The notes beneath the pieces are model-generated. The model had not been told where the DNA came from and made no database searches. It was given only the letters and a program-made list of their open reading frames with translations. DNA of 64,000 nucleotides from Rubrivivax sp. (GTDB lineage: Bacteria; Pseudomonadota; Gammaproteobacteria; Burkholderiales; Burkholderiaceae_C): assembly GCA_021300575.1 (NCBI GenBank), contig JAJTDM010000015.1, positions 1-64,000 on the forward strand. The letters are read 5' to 3'. Position numbers and translations under genes: made by a program. Shown in pieces: positions 43,800 to 53,834 of the stretch. Positions within the stretch are counted from its first letter, which is position 1; each line of letters begins with the position of its first letter.

Positions 43800-45157
43800 G
43801 GCGCGGCGGGCGCACCGGCGCGCCGTTGCAGGCGGGTCTGGATCGCACGGTGTCGCTTCGCCCCGATCGGGTAACCCCACATCAGCGCAGCGCCGGCCAG
43901 CATCAGCACCATCGGCAGCCAGAACATGCCCAGCTTCAGACCTATGGCCGCAGCGGTGTCGTACGACGGCCGGCCGGGCTCGAAGCCGAAGCTGCCGGCG
44001 ATGAAGATCGAGAGCGCCGAGCCCAAGCCAAAGGTGGCCTTGCGCACGAAGGCCAGCAGCGCCACGTACTGGCCGGTCCGCTGTGCGCGGGTCTTCCACT
44101 CGTCGTAGTCCACCAGGTCGCCCACCATCGAATGCGGCAGCATGTCGGTCACCGCGGCACACATGATCAGCAGGAAGCTCAGGCTCAGGTACATCGCCAT
44201 CAGGTGCGGCGTCTGCGGCGTCAGCACGCTGTTCACCAACAGCATGACGGCACTGAGCAAGGCGGCGCCCACAAACAGACGGTGCTTGTCGAAGCGCCGC
44301 AGCAGCCGCGTGGCCAGCCATACGCCCAGCATCGACGCCACCACCCACTGGATGAGCATGATGCTGGCGGCCGCCTTCAGGCCGAAGTAGGAGTCGATGA
44401 CCATGAAGCCCAGCCCCGCCATGCAGGCGTCTGCCAGCCCCGCCAGGGTGGCGGAGCCGAGGAATCGCCACGCGGGCCGGTTGCCGCGCACCGCGGCCCA
44501 GCTGGCTTTCAGGCTCTCGCCACCGCTTCGGACCACGGCCGCGCCATGCGGCACCAGCCACACGGTCAGCAGGCTGATGAGCGGCAAGCTCAGCGCCACG
44601 GTCCAGGCGACAACCTCGAGCAGGTCGAAGTTGATCTCCTGCGACTTCATGAAGGGCAGGAAGGGCATCAGCCCCAGCAGCAGCGCGCTGGCCACGTTGA
44701 AGTACTGCCGTGCCGCGGCGATGCGGTTGCGCTCCCCGTAGTCGTTGGTCAGCTCCGCGGCCCAGGCGCCATAGGGAATCTCGTTGATCGTCCAGGCGAT
44801 GTAGGCGATGAAGAACCACAGCCCGAAGTAGGCCGCCGTGGCGCCCGAAGGTGGCACGTAGAGCTGGAAGATGCAGGCCACCGTGGCCAGCGAACCGACC
44901 AGGAACCAGCCCTTGCGCCCGGCCCAGCGGTGGCGCGTGGCGTCCGTGCCCCAGCCCACGGCCACGTCGATGAAGCCGTCGGCCAGCCGCACCGCGAGCA
45001 GCACGCCCGAGATGACGGTGAGCGCGATGCCGAAGCGCTCGGCATACAGCGCCGGCAGGATCGAGAACGCCGGCCCGCGCAGCAGAAACATCGGCAGCGT
45101 GGGCAGCGCGAACAGGACCAGCAGGCCCGTGGGCAGACGTGGCATGGCGGTGGACAT
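43796..45157 (-). CDS. GPH family (MFS) cation symporter
   Basis: A 453-residue transporter with 12 predicted helices of the glycoside-pentoside-hexuronide:cation symporter family. Marks are RLADGFIDVAVGWGTDATRHRWAGRKGWFL in the first loop and the central cytoplasmic loop. In later helices PHSMVGDLVDYDEWKTRAQRTG is the family motif. It follows the first CocE-type hydrolase gene by 23 bases. Although the family is named for sugar derivatives, members carry many compounds. No glycosidase is nearby, so an amide or ester is the more likely cargo. Confidence 0.85.
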   Translation of the reverse strand: MSTAMPRLPTGLLVLFALPTLPMFLLRGPAFSILPALYAERFGIALTVISGVLLAVRLADGFIDVAVGWGTDATRHRWAGRKGWFLVGSLATVACIFQLYVPPSGATAAYFGLWFFIAYIAWTINEIPYGAWAAELTNDYGERNRIAAARQYFNVASALLLGLMPFLPFMKSQEINFDLLEVVAWTVALSLPLISLLTVWLVPHGAAVVRSGGESLKASWAAVRGNRPAWRFLGSATLAGLADACMAGLGFMVIDSYFGLKAAASIMLIQWVVASMLGVWLATRLLRRFDKHRLFVGAALLSAVMLLVNSVLTPQTPHLMAMYLSLSFLLIMCAAVTDMLPHSMVGDLVDYDEWKTRAQRTGQYVALLAFVRKATFGLGSALSIFIAGSFGFEPGRPSYDTAAAIGLKLGMFWLPMVLMLAGAALMWGYPIGAKRHRAIQTRLQRRAGAPAAP

Positions 45158-45180
45158 GAGGGGCTTGCCTTTCTGAGCGC

Positions 45181-46992
45181 TCAGCGCGGCAGGGTGACCG
45201 GCGGATGATCCCCGGCCAGCGGCAGCATGAGCCTTGAGCGCGCGGGGCCATCATGGATCACGGTGACGGTGGCCACGCGCCGGTCGGCCAGCGTCTCCTC
45301 GTGCACCGGCTTGCCCGAATTGCCGTTGCGCTGGTGTGCGAGGCTCATGCCGTGGCGCAGGACGAGCCGCAGGCGCGAATGCCGCGCCAGCGTACGGGCG
45401 AAGAAGCGCGCGTCGCTGAAGCGCACGGTCATCGGCTCGCCCGGGACCGCCGGGCTTTCGGCGCCGAAGCCTGCGCGCCAGCGCAGGCGCAGGGCGTCGG
45501 AACTCAGGAAGATGGCCTGTCCGTCGGCACGGATCTCGTACAGCAACATCACCAGGTCGGCGTCGGGCTGGTCCACCGTGCAGCGCAGCTCCAGCACCGG
45601 CGCGCCGGCCAGTGCCAGCGGTTCGTCCAGCGGGGCCGAGTGGTACACCAGCCCCTGGCCGCGCAGGTGCGTGGCAAAGGCCTGCGAGGTGGGCTCCTCG
45701 CCGCCTAGCGTCATCAGCAGGCTGTTCAGCGGGCCCTCGCCTCCGACGAGGCCGTGCGCCGCGTCGGCGCGCGGCATCTGCTCCACGTCGAGCAGTGCCT
45801 CGTCGTGCGGATCGCAGCGGAAGGCGTAGGGGCCGGTGGGGGCTGCGCCCAGCGCCAGCCAGCCGGAGTGGAACACGTCGTTCGGGCCCGGCGCGGCCGC
45901 CAGATCGTGCGCCACCAGGCCGCGGCTCACATCGTCGAGCGAGTCGGCCGCATGCCACACCTCGGCGCCGGTTTCGTACCAGAGCAGGCCGCGCGTCAGC
46001 ATCGCCGGCTTCGGCCCTCCCTTCATCACCCAGCGGTACCAAGCGAGCTTGAGGCCGAGGATGTCGATGCGGCACGCATCGGCAAAGTGCAGGCTGCCCG
46101 CCTGCGGGCTGGCGTCGTTGCAGCCGGCGTGGTCCCAGGGACCGATGACGAGGTGGCTGTCGCGCCGGGCTTCGGCGCTGCCCCAGCGCAGCAGGCGGCG
46201 GTGGTGCTCCAGGGCCGGCGGCAGGCAGCCGTCGTACTGCCCGGTGATCGACAGCACCGGTGCGCGCGAGGCCGCATAGGCCTCGGGCGTAGGCAGCCAG
46301 CGGCTCCAGCTGGCATCGAAGCCCGTGTGCTCCATCATCTGCCGGTGCCAGGGCAGGGCGTGGCCGAACAGGCGCTCGGGCAGCGTGGCTGCGGACCAGG
46401 CCTCGCGCGACAGGTCGCCCCACACGCGATGCCAGTAGGCGACGTCGCCGAACCAGCCCATGTAGGTGCCGTGGCTCGCGCTCAGCACCGACCAGCGCAG
46501 GTTGTAGTGGGTGCCCAGGCCCCCGCTGGGCATGTTGCGGCCCGAGATCGCTGCGGCCGAGGGGACGATGGTGCGCAGCGCCGGGTGCCCGGTGCCCAGG
46601 GCGATCCACTGGTTCAACCCGCTGTACGAACCGCCGTAGGTGCCCACTTGGCCGTCGCACCAGGGCTGGGCCTGCAGCCAGTCGAACGTGGCCACGAAGT
46701 CGGCTGCCTCGTGGGCCGAAGGTGCAAAGCTGCCCTCGGAGTCGCCGGTGCCACGGCAGTCCACGGCGACGAAGACGAAGCCTTCGTTGGCGAAGCGCAC
46801 GCCGTCGGCATAGCCCCAGTCGGCCCCATAGGGCGACATCTCGAGGATCACCGGCAACGGCCCAGCCTGGCCGCGCGGCTTGAAGACCATGGCGGTCAGG
46901 TGAATGCCGCCGACCGCGGGCACCGGCTGGCGGAACAGGATGTCGACGTTCGCCCCCGGCGCCGTGGGTGGGTGGTTGCGGCCTTCGATCAT
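45181..46992 (-). CDS. CocE/NonD family hydrolase (copy 1)
   Basis: A 603-residue serine hydrolase of the S15/CocE family, with an alpha/beta-hydrolase core and a C-terminal jelly-roll domain (residues about 390-595). The nucleophile is Ser122 in GGSYSG, the acid lies in TGQYDG (near residue 260), and the His in IGPWDHAG. Members cleave cocaine, glutaryl-cephalosporin or prolyl peptides and esters. There is no signal peptide, so it may act in the cytoplasm. The copy at 46997-48805 is a gap-free paralogue over the first 125 residues and both begin with nearly the same words, so this is a tandem duplication. Confidence 0.88.
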   Translation of the reverse strand: MIEGRNHPPTAPGANVDILFRQPVPAVGGIHLTAMVFKPRGQAGPLPVILEMSPYGADWGYADGVRFANEGFVFVAVDCRGTGDSEGSFAPSAHEAADFVATFDWLQAQPWCDGQVGTYGGSYSGLNQWIALGTGHPALRTIVPSAAAISGRNMPSGGLGTHYNLRWSVLSASHGTYMGWFGDVAYWHRVWGDLSREAWSAATLPERLFGHALPWHRQMMEHTGFDASWSRWLPTPEAYAASRAPVLSITGQYDGCLPPALEHHRRLLRWGSAEARRDSHLVIGPWDHAGCNDASPQAGSLHFADACRIDILGLKLAWYRWVMKGGPKPAMLTRGLLWYETGAEVWHAADSLDDVSRGLVAHDLAAAPGPNDVFHSGWLALGAAPTGPYAFRCDPHDEALLDVEQMPRADAAHGLVGGEGPLNSLLMTLGGEEPTSQAFATHLRGQGLVYHSAPLDEPLALAGAPVLELRCTVDQPDADLVMLLYEIRADGQAIFLSSDALRLRWRAGFGAESPAVPGEPMTVRFSDARFFARTLARHSRLRLVLRHGMSLAHQRNGNSGKPVHEETLADRRVATVTVIHDGPARSRLMLPLAGDHPPVTLPR

Positions 46993-46996
46993 GGGT

Positions 46997-48805
46997 TCAC
47001 GCGGTCATGTCTACCGTGGGGTGCTTCGCTGCCAGCGGCAGCATCAAGCGCGAGCGCTCGGCGCCAATGTGGACTACGGTGATGGTGGCCGCTCGGCGGT
47101 CGGTCGCGGTCTCCTCATGTACCGGCTTACCGGAGTTGCCGTTGCGCTGCAGGTCCAGGCCCATCGCGTGGCGCACCACCAGCCGCAGCCGGCTGTGCCG
47201 GGCCAGCGTGCGTGCAAAGAACCGCGCCGAGTTGAATGTCACGGTCATCGGCTCCCCGGATGTGACGGGCGTGGGCGCGTCGGGCCCGTGGCGGTAGCGC
47301 AGGCGCATGAGGTCGGAGCTCAGGAAGATCGCCCGACCGTCGGCGCGAATCTCGTACAACATCATCACCAGGTCGGCGTCGAGCTGGTCTACCGTGCAGC
47401 GCAGATACAGCACGGGGGTACCGGCGAGCGCCAGCGGTTCGTCCAGCGGCGCGGAGTGGTAGACGAGGCCCTGGCCGCGCAGGTGGGTGGCATAGGCCTG
47501 AGAGGTGGGCTCCTCGCCGCTCAGGGCAAGGAACAGACTGTTGACCGGCCGGCTGCCGGGAGGGTCCGGCTCTGAGGCGTCGGCGCGCTCCAGGCGCTCG
47601 ATGTCGAGCAGGGCCTCGTCGTTTGGATCGCAGACGAAGCGGTAGGTCGGTGTCCCGGGCGCATCGGTGGCAAGCCAGCCGGAATGGAACACGTCGTTGG
47701 GCCCCGGCGCGGCCGCGAGGGCCTGCGCCTGCGCGCCGGCGGTCACGTCCTCCAGCCGGTCGCAGCCGTGCCAGGCCTCCTCGCCGGTGGCGTACCAGAG
47801 CACGCGGTGCGCCAGCATCGCGGGCTTGGGGCCGCCCTGCATCACCCATCGGTACCAGGCCAGCTTCAGCGCCATCATGTCGATGCGGGCCGCTTCGGCG
47901 AAGCGCAGGCTGCCTACCTGCGGGTTGGCGTCGCCGCTGCCGGTGTGGTTCCAGGGGCCGATCACCAGGTGGTCGTGGCGGCGGGCGTCCTCATGGCCCC
48001 ATTGCTGCAGCCGCTGGTGGTACTGCAGCGCCGAGACCAGCCAAAGGTCGTACTGACCGTTGACCTGCAGCACCGGCATGCGCGTACGCGCTAGGACCTC
48101 GGGAGACGGTACGAACGCCATCCAGAAGGCGTCGGGCGCGGGGTGCTCGACGAAGTCGCGGTGCCAGGGCAGCGAGTGACCGAAGGTCTGCTGGGGCGCC
48201 TCCATCGCTTCGAGAAAACCACGCCCGAGCGCCTCCATCACCCCGCCCCAATAGCCGCCGTCGGCGAACCAGGCGCTATAGGTGCCACGGCTGCTGCCCA
48301 GGGCCGCCCACCTCAGGTGGTAGTGGTCGCCCACGCCACCGGCCGCCAGCCCCCGTGGCAGCGGTGCCACGAAGGGGACGATGGTGCGCAGCGCGGGGTG
48401 CCCGGTGGCCAGCGCCAGCCACTGGTTCATGCCGCTGTACGAGCCGCCGTGCGTGGCCACCTGGCCATCGCACCACGGCTGGGTCTGCAGCCAGTCGAAC
48501 ACGGCTGCGAAGTCGGCAGCGTCGTTCACCACGGGTGCGAACGTGCCTTCGGAGTCGCCCGTGCCGCGGCAGTCCACGGCCACGAAGACGAAGCCTTCGT
48601 TGGCAAAGCGCACGCCGTCGGCGTAGCACATGTCCACGCCGTAGGGCAGCATCTCCACGATCACCGGCAACGGCACGGTCTGGCCGCGCGGCCTGAACAC
48701 CATTGCCGCCAGCTGGGTGCCGCCGGGCGCCGGCACGGGCTGGCGGAACAGGATGTCGACGTTCGCGCCCGGTGGCGCGGGCGGGGTGTTGCGGCTGTCG
48801 ATCAC
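46997..48805 (-). CDS. CocE/NonD family hydrolase (copy 2)
   Basis: A 602-residue paralogue of the neighbouring gene. Ser122 in GGSYSG is in the same position, the acid is in NGQYDLW, and the His in IGPWNHTG. It differs notably in the residues that follow the nucleophile motif and in the cap region (residues about 150-230), so the two copies may differ in substrate. The stop is four bases before the start of copy 1. It is five bases after the TonB receptor stop on the same strand. It is inferred to hydrolyse a compound taken up by that receptor. Confidence 0.88.
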   Translation of the reverse strand: MIDSRNTPPAPPGANVDILFRQPVPAPGGTQLAAMVFRPRGQTVPLPVIVEMLPYGVDMCYADGVRFANEGFVFVAVDCRGTGDSEGTFAPVVNDAADFAAVFDWLQTQPWCDGQVATHGGSYSGMNQWLALATGHPALRTIVPFVAPLPRGLAAGGVGDHYHLRWAALGSSRGTYSAWFADGGYWGGVMEALGRGFLEAMEAPQQTFGHSLPWHRDFVEHPAPDAFWMAFVPSPEVLARTRMPVLQVNGQYDLWLVSALQYHQRLQQWGHEDARRHDHLVIGPWNHTGSGDANPQVGSLRFAEAARIDMMALKLAWYRWVMQGGPKPAMLAHRVLWYATGEEAWHGCDRLEDVTAGAQAQALAAAPGPNDVFHSGWLATDAPGTPTYRFVCDPNDEALLDIERLERADASEPDPPGSRPVNSLFLALSGEEPTSQAYATHLRGQGLVYHSAPLDEPLALAGTPVLYLRCTVDQLDADLVMMLYEIRADGRAIFLSSDLMRLRYRHGPDAPTPVTSGEPMTVTFNSARFFARTLARHSRLRLVVRHAMGLDLQRNGNSGKPVHEETATDRRAATITVVHIGAERSRLMLPLAAKHPTVDMTA

Positions 48806-48809
48806 GCGT

Positions 48810-51041
48810 TCAGAACTTCAGGTTGGCGCCCACCTGCACCGTGCGCCCAGGCGCGGCGATCACGCCCGGTGCGTCACTGCGTGCGAACTCGAGGTAGCGC
48901 GCATTCGACAGATTGCGCGCGTTGGCATAAAGCGACCACGACGAACCTGCCGGCGCCCAGCCCACCGCGGCATTGAACAGTCCGATGGCGCGTTCATACG
49001 TGTGAGCGCCGATGTTGTCGTTGAAGAAATCGAAGTAGATCTTGTCGCGCCACACATACTCCAGGCGGAAGCGCAGCGCGCCGCCAGCCAGCGCAATCTT
49101 GTCGCCCGCCAGCGCCACGGTGGCACTGGCCTTGGGCGAACGGGCCAACTGCTTGCCCGTGGCGATGTCGCCCCCGGCACCATCGACGAAGCGCGTGTAC
49201 TCGGTGTCGAGGAAGGTGGCGGCAATGTCGGTGCGCAGGTGCTTGGACAGGCGGAAATCGCCGCTGAGCTCCAGGCCCTTCACCTGGGCCTTTTGTGCGT
49301 TGTTGAAAGTGAAGGACAGCGGGTTGCTCAGGTCGTACTGGTAGTACTCGACCTTGTCGCGGTAGTCGTACAGGAACACCGCCGCGTTGACGAAGCCCGC
49401 TCCGCCGGGCAGTGTGGTCTTCTGGCCCAGCTCCAGCGCGCGCAGCGTCTCGGGCTTGTAGATCGTGATGGCGCAGCCGGAGGGGTCGAAGGCGCCGCCC
49501 TCGCACACGCCGCCACCGCCGTTGTTGGCCAAGGGGATCACACCACCACTCTTGAAGCCCTCGGACAGTCCTCCCCATAGCTTGCTCGCCTTGCTGAGCT
49601 GCCAGTCGAAGCCGAGCCGGCCGCTCAGGGCCGTCCAGGTCTTGCTGGCGCTGAGCGCGGGGTTGACATCGAAGGGGCCGAGGCCGAACGAGGTAGCCTC
49701 CTTCTTCTCCCAGGTGTAGCGCAGGCCGCCGTTGAGCTTGAAGGTCGAGCTCAGCGGGTGCGAGACGTCGGCAAAGGCCGCAAGGGTGCGGCCGCTGGCC
49801 TGGGCGCGCGTGTCGGCTGTATAGCCCCCGAGGAAGCCGGCCGGCCCGGAGTCGATGGCGCGGTTGTCCTGGCCCTTGGAGTCCATCGCGAACACGCCTG
49901 CCACCCAGTCGGTGGCCCGGCCGGTGGTGAAGTTGAACTGCAGTTCCTGCGAGACCTGCTCGTAGGGCTCGGTCGCTGTCACGATCGCGCGCTCATCCTC
50001 GGTGCGTGCTGAAAAGAGCGGCACGACAGCACGGCCCCGGTGGCGCCCGTAGCCTGTGATCGAGGTCAGCGTCGCCTCGCCCATCGGCACGGTCAGCGTC
50101 AGGGCCGCGTTCAGGTCGGACTTCTTCTGCTCGGGCGGGCGGATGTAGAACTCACGGTCGGCCCAGCCCGCACCGGGACCGAAAGCGGTGTCATAGGGCA
50201 TGGGCAGCAGCGCCTGGCCGACCTGGTTGCGGTCTTCGATGTACTGCAGGCGCACATCGGCGCGCGCCTTACCGAGCTGGCTGCGCAGCCCGAGGCGTAC
50301 CGCCGAGAAGTCGTCGCGGTCGCCCACGAGCGATCCCTCCTTTTCATTGGTGATGGGGCCGCGGCCCGCGCCGCCGGCGAACGACAGGCGCAAGGCAGTG
50401 TCTGCAGACAGGGGCACATTCACGAAGCCCTGGCCCAGAACCGTGCGCAGCGACCCCAGCGACACATCGGCCTCGGCGGCAAAGCGCTGGCCCGGTGCAT
50501 TGCTGATGAGGTTGATCACGCCTGCCGTGGAGTTACGGCCGTACAGCGTGCCCTGCGGGCCCTTGAGCACCTCCACCGCCGAGACGTCGAACAGCCGGCT
50601 CAGGCCCGCGCCGCCGTAGGCCTGGTAGACACCGTCGATGTGGATGGCCACCGACTGGTCGGTGCCCAGGCCCACGTCGCCGGTGCCCACGCCGCGCAAC
50701 GAGATGTTGCCTTGCGATTCGTAGGTGGTCACCACCAGCCCGGGCACGTTGGCCTGGATGTCCTGCACGCGCAGGACGCCAGCTTCCTGCAGGTCCTTGC
50801 CGCTGAGCAGTTCCATCGACATCGGCACGTCCTGCACGGCCTCCTTGCGCTTGCGGGCGCTGGTGGTGATCGTGATGGTCTGCGTGGCGCCTTCAGCTCG
50901 AGTACTCGACGATTGGGCAAGCGCCGGTGGGCTCAGGCTCGCCCACAGCATGAGGGTCAGGCTGGCAGCCAGCGCCACGCTGGTCGGTGTTGGCATGCTC
51001 AGACCGGGTGCACCGTTGAGGACAGGCTTTGTTTTCATCAT
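48810..51041 (-). CDS. TonB-dependent receptor
   Basis: A 743-residue receptor. It has a long N-terminal leader whose cleavage probably falls after PPALAQ (residue about 43), then a plug with ITITTSARKRKEAVQDVP, ISLRGVGTG and VEVLKGPQGTLYGRNS. The barrel ends in VQVGANLKF with the terminal aromatic. The leader is unusually long; a second Met at residue 16 could be the real start. It heads an operon with two CocE hydrolases, a GPH carrier and an SMR exporter. Divergent from it (186 bases) lies an aldehyde dehydrogenase gene. Confidence 0.9.
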   Translation of the reverse strand: MMKTKPVLNGAPGLSMPTPTSVALAASLTLMLWASLSPPALAQSSSTRAEGATQTITITTSARKRKEAVQDVPMSMELLSGKDLQEAGVLRVQDIQANVPGLVVTTYESQGNISLRGVGTGDVGLGTDQSVAIHIDGVYQAYGGAGLSRLFDVSAVEVLKGPQGTLYGRNSTAGVINLISNAPGQRFAAEADVSLGSLRTVLGQGFVNVPLSADTALRLSFAGGAGRGPITNEKEGSLVGDRDDFSAVRLGLRSQLGKARADVRLQYIEDRNQVGQALLPMPYDTAFGPGAGWADREFYIRPPEQKKSDLNAALTLTVPMGEATLTSITGYGRHRGRAVVPLFSARTEDERAIVTATEPYEQVSQELQFNFTTGRATDWVAGVFAMDSKGQDNRAIDSGPAGFLGGYTADTRAQASGRTLAAFADVSHPLSSTFKLNGGLRYTWEKKEATSFGLGPFDVNPALSASKTWTALSGRLGFDWQLSKASKLWGGLSEGFKSGGVIPLANNGGGGVCEGGAFDPSGCAITIYKPETLRALELGQKTTLPGGAGFVNAAVFLYDYRDKVEYYQYDLSNPLSFTFNNAQKAQVKGLELSGDFRLSKHLRTDIAATFLDTEYTRFVDGAGGDIATGKQLARSPKASATVALAGDKIALAGGALRFRLEYVWRDKIYFDFFNDNIGAHTYERAIGLFNAAVGWAPAGSSWSLYANARNLSNARYLEFARSDAPGVIAAPGRTVQVGANLKF

Positions 51042-51226
51042 CGTCTCCAGGGGTCGTCAAAGGGTTGGCGCCGGGCAGGCGAACGTGTCCACCCGGAGCC
51101 GGATGGATCGTGTCGGGCAGGTTATGGGCCGCGTCTTCATCGACCCATATGCCTCTGGTGGTAGTTCGAGGGCTTTAGGGGGCCGCAGGTACCCCGAGAC
51201 GGCCATTGCGACCCTAGAGTCGCGCT

Positions 51227-52771
51227 GTGCAAGACACCCACGACACCCCTGGCGCCGACCGCGCCGGCATCGCTCGCTCCCTTGTCGACTGGACGCAACG
51301 CGCTCACCAGTTGTCACTCGACGGCCGCCCCTTCATCGACGGCCGGCGCGACGGTGCCGCCTGGGCTGCCCGGTTCGCGTGCATCAGTCCACAGGACGGC
51401 AAGCCCGTCACTGAAATGCCGCGCGGCGGTCGGGCGGAGATCGACAGCGCGGTCGCCGCCGCACGCACCGCGCTGGCGCGCAGCGCGGTGCCCAGTGAAT
51501 GGGCCGACCACGCCACGCGCGCCACCGTGCTGCTGCGGCTGGCCGATGCGGTACAGGCGCACGCAGAGGAACTTGCGCTGCTGGACAGCCTGTGCATGGG
51601 CATGCCGATCAGCGGCGCGCTGGCCGATGTGGCCGAAGCGGCCGGCACCTTGCGGCATGCGGTGGACGCCATGCCCGCCCTCGAGGACGAGACGCTGCCA
51701 TCCCGCCCCAGTGCCACGGCGATGAACCGACGCATGCCGCACGGTGTGGTCGGCCTGGTGACGCCCTGGAACTTCCCGCTCTTCACAGCGCTGGCCAAGA
51801 TCGGGCCGGCGCTGGCCGCGGGCAATGCCGTGGTGTTGAAGCCTTCGGAGCTGGCGCCGCTGTCGGCGCTGCGCGTGGCCGACTTGGCCATCACCTGCGG
51901 CCTGCCGCCAGGTGTGCTGAACGTCGTGCCCGGCCTGGGCGCCGAGGCGGGCCAGGCGCTGGCCGCGCACCCCGACGTGGACGCGCTGTCCTTCACCGGC
52001 TCCACACTCACCGGCCAGCGCATCATGCAGACGGCCGGTTCGAGCAACCTCAAGGCCGTGATGCTGGAATGCGGCGGCAAGTCGCCGCAGATCGTGTTCG
52101 ACGACTTCGGCGACCTGCCTGCCGTGGCAGACGCGCTGGTGCAGGGCTTCACTTGGAACAGCGGCCAGGTTTGCGTGGCTGGCTCGCGCATCCTGGTGCA
52201 CCGGTCGCTGCATGACCGTCTGGCGAGGCTGCTCGAGGAGCGCATGCACGCACTGCACACCGGCGATCCGCTGGACCCCGCCACCACCCTGGGGCCGCTG
52301 GCCAGCACCGCGCAATGGGCCAAGGTGAACGGCTTCGTGCGCGACGCACTGGCCGGCGGTGCGCGCGCGCTGGGGGTCTACGACGCCGCCGCGGCTGCGG
52401 CCTGCCACTTCCGGCCGCTGGTCATTGAAGGCGTCGGCGCCGAATCCCCGATCGTGCAGGAAGAGGTCTTCGGCCCCGTGGCCACGCTGCAGTCCTTCGA
52501 CACGCCCGACGAGGCGCTGGCGCTGGCCAACGCCACGCGCTACGGCCTGTCGGCCAGCGTGTGGGTGGCCGACGACAAACTGGCCGACCACTTTGCACGG
52601 GGCCTGCGCGCCGGCACGGTGACGCTGATGGCCGCGCCGCAGGCCGCTCCGGCCATGGCGCGCGGCGCCTCGAGCGAGCCCGTGGGCTTGTCGGGGTTCG
52701 GCGTCGAAGGTGGACGCGCTGGGCTGCTGACCTACGCCCGCATGCGCCACGTCGCTCGGCTGCGCAGCTAG
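51227..52771 (+). CDS. Aldehyde dehydrogenase
   Basis: A 514-residue NAD(P)+-dependent aldehyde dehydrogenase. The general base Glu281 lies in LECGGKSP and the nucleophile Cys316 in NSGQVCVAG. The Rossmann region has FTGSTLTG, and the NPWNFP-like element is TPWNFP. It is close to the PuuC/gamma-aminobutyraldehyde group, which oxidises aldehydes from polyamines or amines. The start is GTG at 51227; a better-placed ATG is not seen nearby. It is divergent from the TonB/CocE operon and 70 bases upstream of a LuxR gene. An aldehyde arising in the neighbouring catabolic operons could be its substrate, but this is not shown. Confidence 0.88.
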   Translation: MQDTHDTPGADRAGIARSLVDWTQRAHQLSLDGRPFIDGRRDGAAWAARFACISPQDGKPVTEMPRGGRAEIDSAVAAARTALARSAVPSEWADHATRATVLLRLADAVQAHAEELALLDSLCMGMPISGALADVAEAAGTLRHAVDAMPALEDETLPSRPSATAMNRRMPHGVVGLVTPWNFPLFTALAKIGPALAAGNAVVLKPSELAPLSALRVADLAITCGLPPGVLNVVPGLGAEAGQALAAHPDVDALSFTGSTLTGQRIMQTAGSSNLKAVMLECGGKSPQIVFDDFGDLPAVADALVQGFTWNSGQVCVAGSRILVHRSLHDRLARLLEERMHALHTGDPLDPATTLGPLASTAQWAKVNGFVRDALAGGARALGVYDAAAAAACHFRPLVIEGVGAESPIVQEEVFGPVATLQSFDTPDEALALANATRYGLSASVWVADDKLADHFARGLRAGTVTLMAAPQAAPAMARGASSEPVGLSGFGVEGGRAGLLTYARMRHVARLRS

Positions 52772-52841
52772 CGCCTGCATGCTCACGACGCCGATCTCGC
52801 GGCGCTGGCCAACGAGCGCCCTTGCCCTAGACTTCCGCGGC

Positions 52842-53783
52842 ATGGAGCCTGCGCAGCAGTCCGCCACCGATCACCTGCCACCCTCGCCGCCGCTGCTGGC
52901 GAGCTGCACCTCGGCGCTGGCCGCACTCGGCACGCCAGGGATCTTTGATACGGTGTTCGCGCTGCTGCGTCAGGCCACGCCCATCGATGCCTATTCGGCG
53001 CTGCAGTTGTTCACCGACAAGCGCCCGCGCGTCCTGGCAGGTGACGATGGCGCTCTCCAGGTGGATGACGCGCAAAGAGCGCTCACCTGGGAGGCCTACA
53101 GCGCTGGGCCCTACCTCTTCGACCCCATCCACCAGCACTTCGTCGCTGGGGCGCCATCGGGCCTGTACCGCCTGGAGGAGATCGCGCCCGCGGGCTTCAT
53201 CGGCAGCGAGTTCCATCAGCGATTCATCGCCAACCACGGGCACGCTGATGAGTTGGACCTGATGGTGGCCACCGCCCAGGGCTGGGCCTTCCTGCTGATG
53301 CTGGTGCGCGGGCCGGGGCGGCCCCGCTTCACCCACGGCGAGATCCAGGCACTGCAAGCGCTGCTGCCGTTTGTCGAGGAGCTGTTGCGCAAGCACTCGC
53401 TGGTGTCGGCCACGGCGCTGGAGCCCGAGCGCGTGAACGATCTGGTGCAGCGCAAGATCGACCTCACCACGCAGTGCTTCGGCGCCTCGGTGCTCACGGC
53501 GCGCGAGCATGTGGTGCTGCGCTACCTTCTGCTGGGCTACAGCAGCCAACTGATTGGCGAGCGGCTCGGTATTGCCGAGGGCACGGTGAAGATTCATCGC
53601 CGCAACATTCACCATAAGCTGGACATCACCAGCCAGGCCGAGTTGCTGGCCTTGTTCGTGCAATGCATTCCGCTGGCCGACCCGGACACGGGCGCGGATC
53701 CGCTGGTGGTGTTCCAGTCGCGGCCTGCCGCCACCCGGCTCGCCTTCACGTCGGCGGTACCGGGCGTGCAAGGCGCCACCTGA
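52842..53783 (+). CDS. LuxR family regulator
   Basis: A 313-residue regulator. The C-terminal LuxR HTH reads LTAREHVVLRYLLLGYSSQLIGERLGIAEGTVKIHRRNI. The N-terminal 230 residues match no family I know and lack the typical autoinducer pattern. The ATG at 52842 was chosen because the codons before it are not conserved. It sits between the aldehyde dehydrogenase (same strand) and the convergent MFS gene of the third TonB-led operon. It is likely to regulate one or both neighbours. Confidence 0.83.
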   Translation: MEPAQQSATDHLPPSPPLLASCTSALAALGTPGIFDTVFALLRQATPIDAYSALQLFTDKRPRVLAGDDGALQVDDAQRALTWEAYSAGPYLFDPIHQHFVAGAPSGLYRLEEIAPAGFIGSEFHQRFIANHGHADELDLMVATAQGWAFLLMLVRGPGRPRFTHGEIQALQALLPFVEELLRKHSLVSATALEPERVNDLVQRKIDLTTQCFGASVLTAREHVVLRYLLLGYSSQLIGERLGIAEGTVKIHRRNIHHKLDITSQAELLALFVQCIPLADPDTGADPLVVFQSRPAATRLAFTSAVPGVQGAT

Positions 53784-53834
53784 TCCGCCGAACGGCTGTT
53801 GCATGGCCGGTTGCAGCGCCGGCGACAGGCCCCA

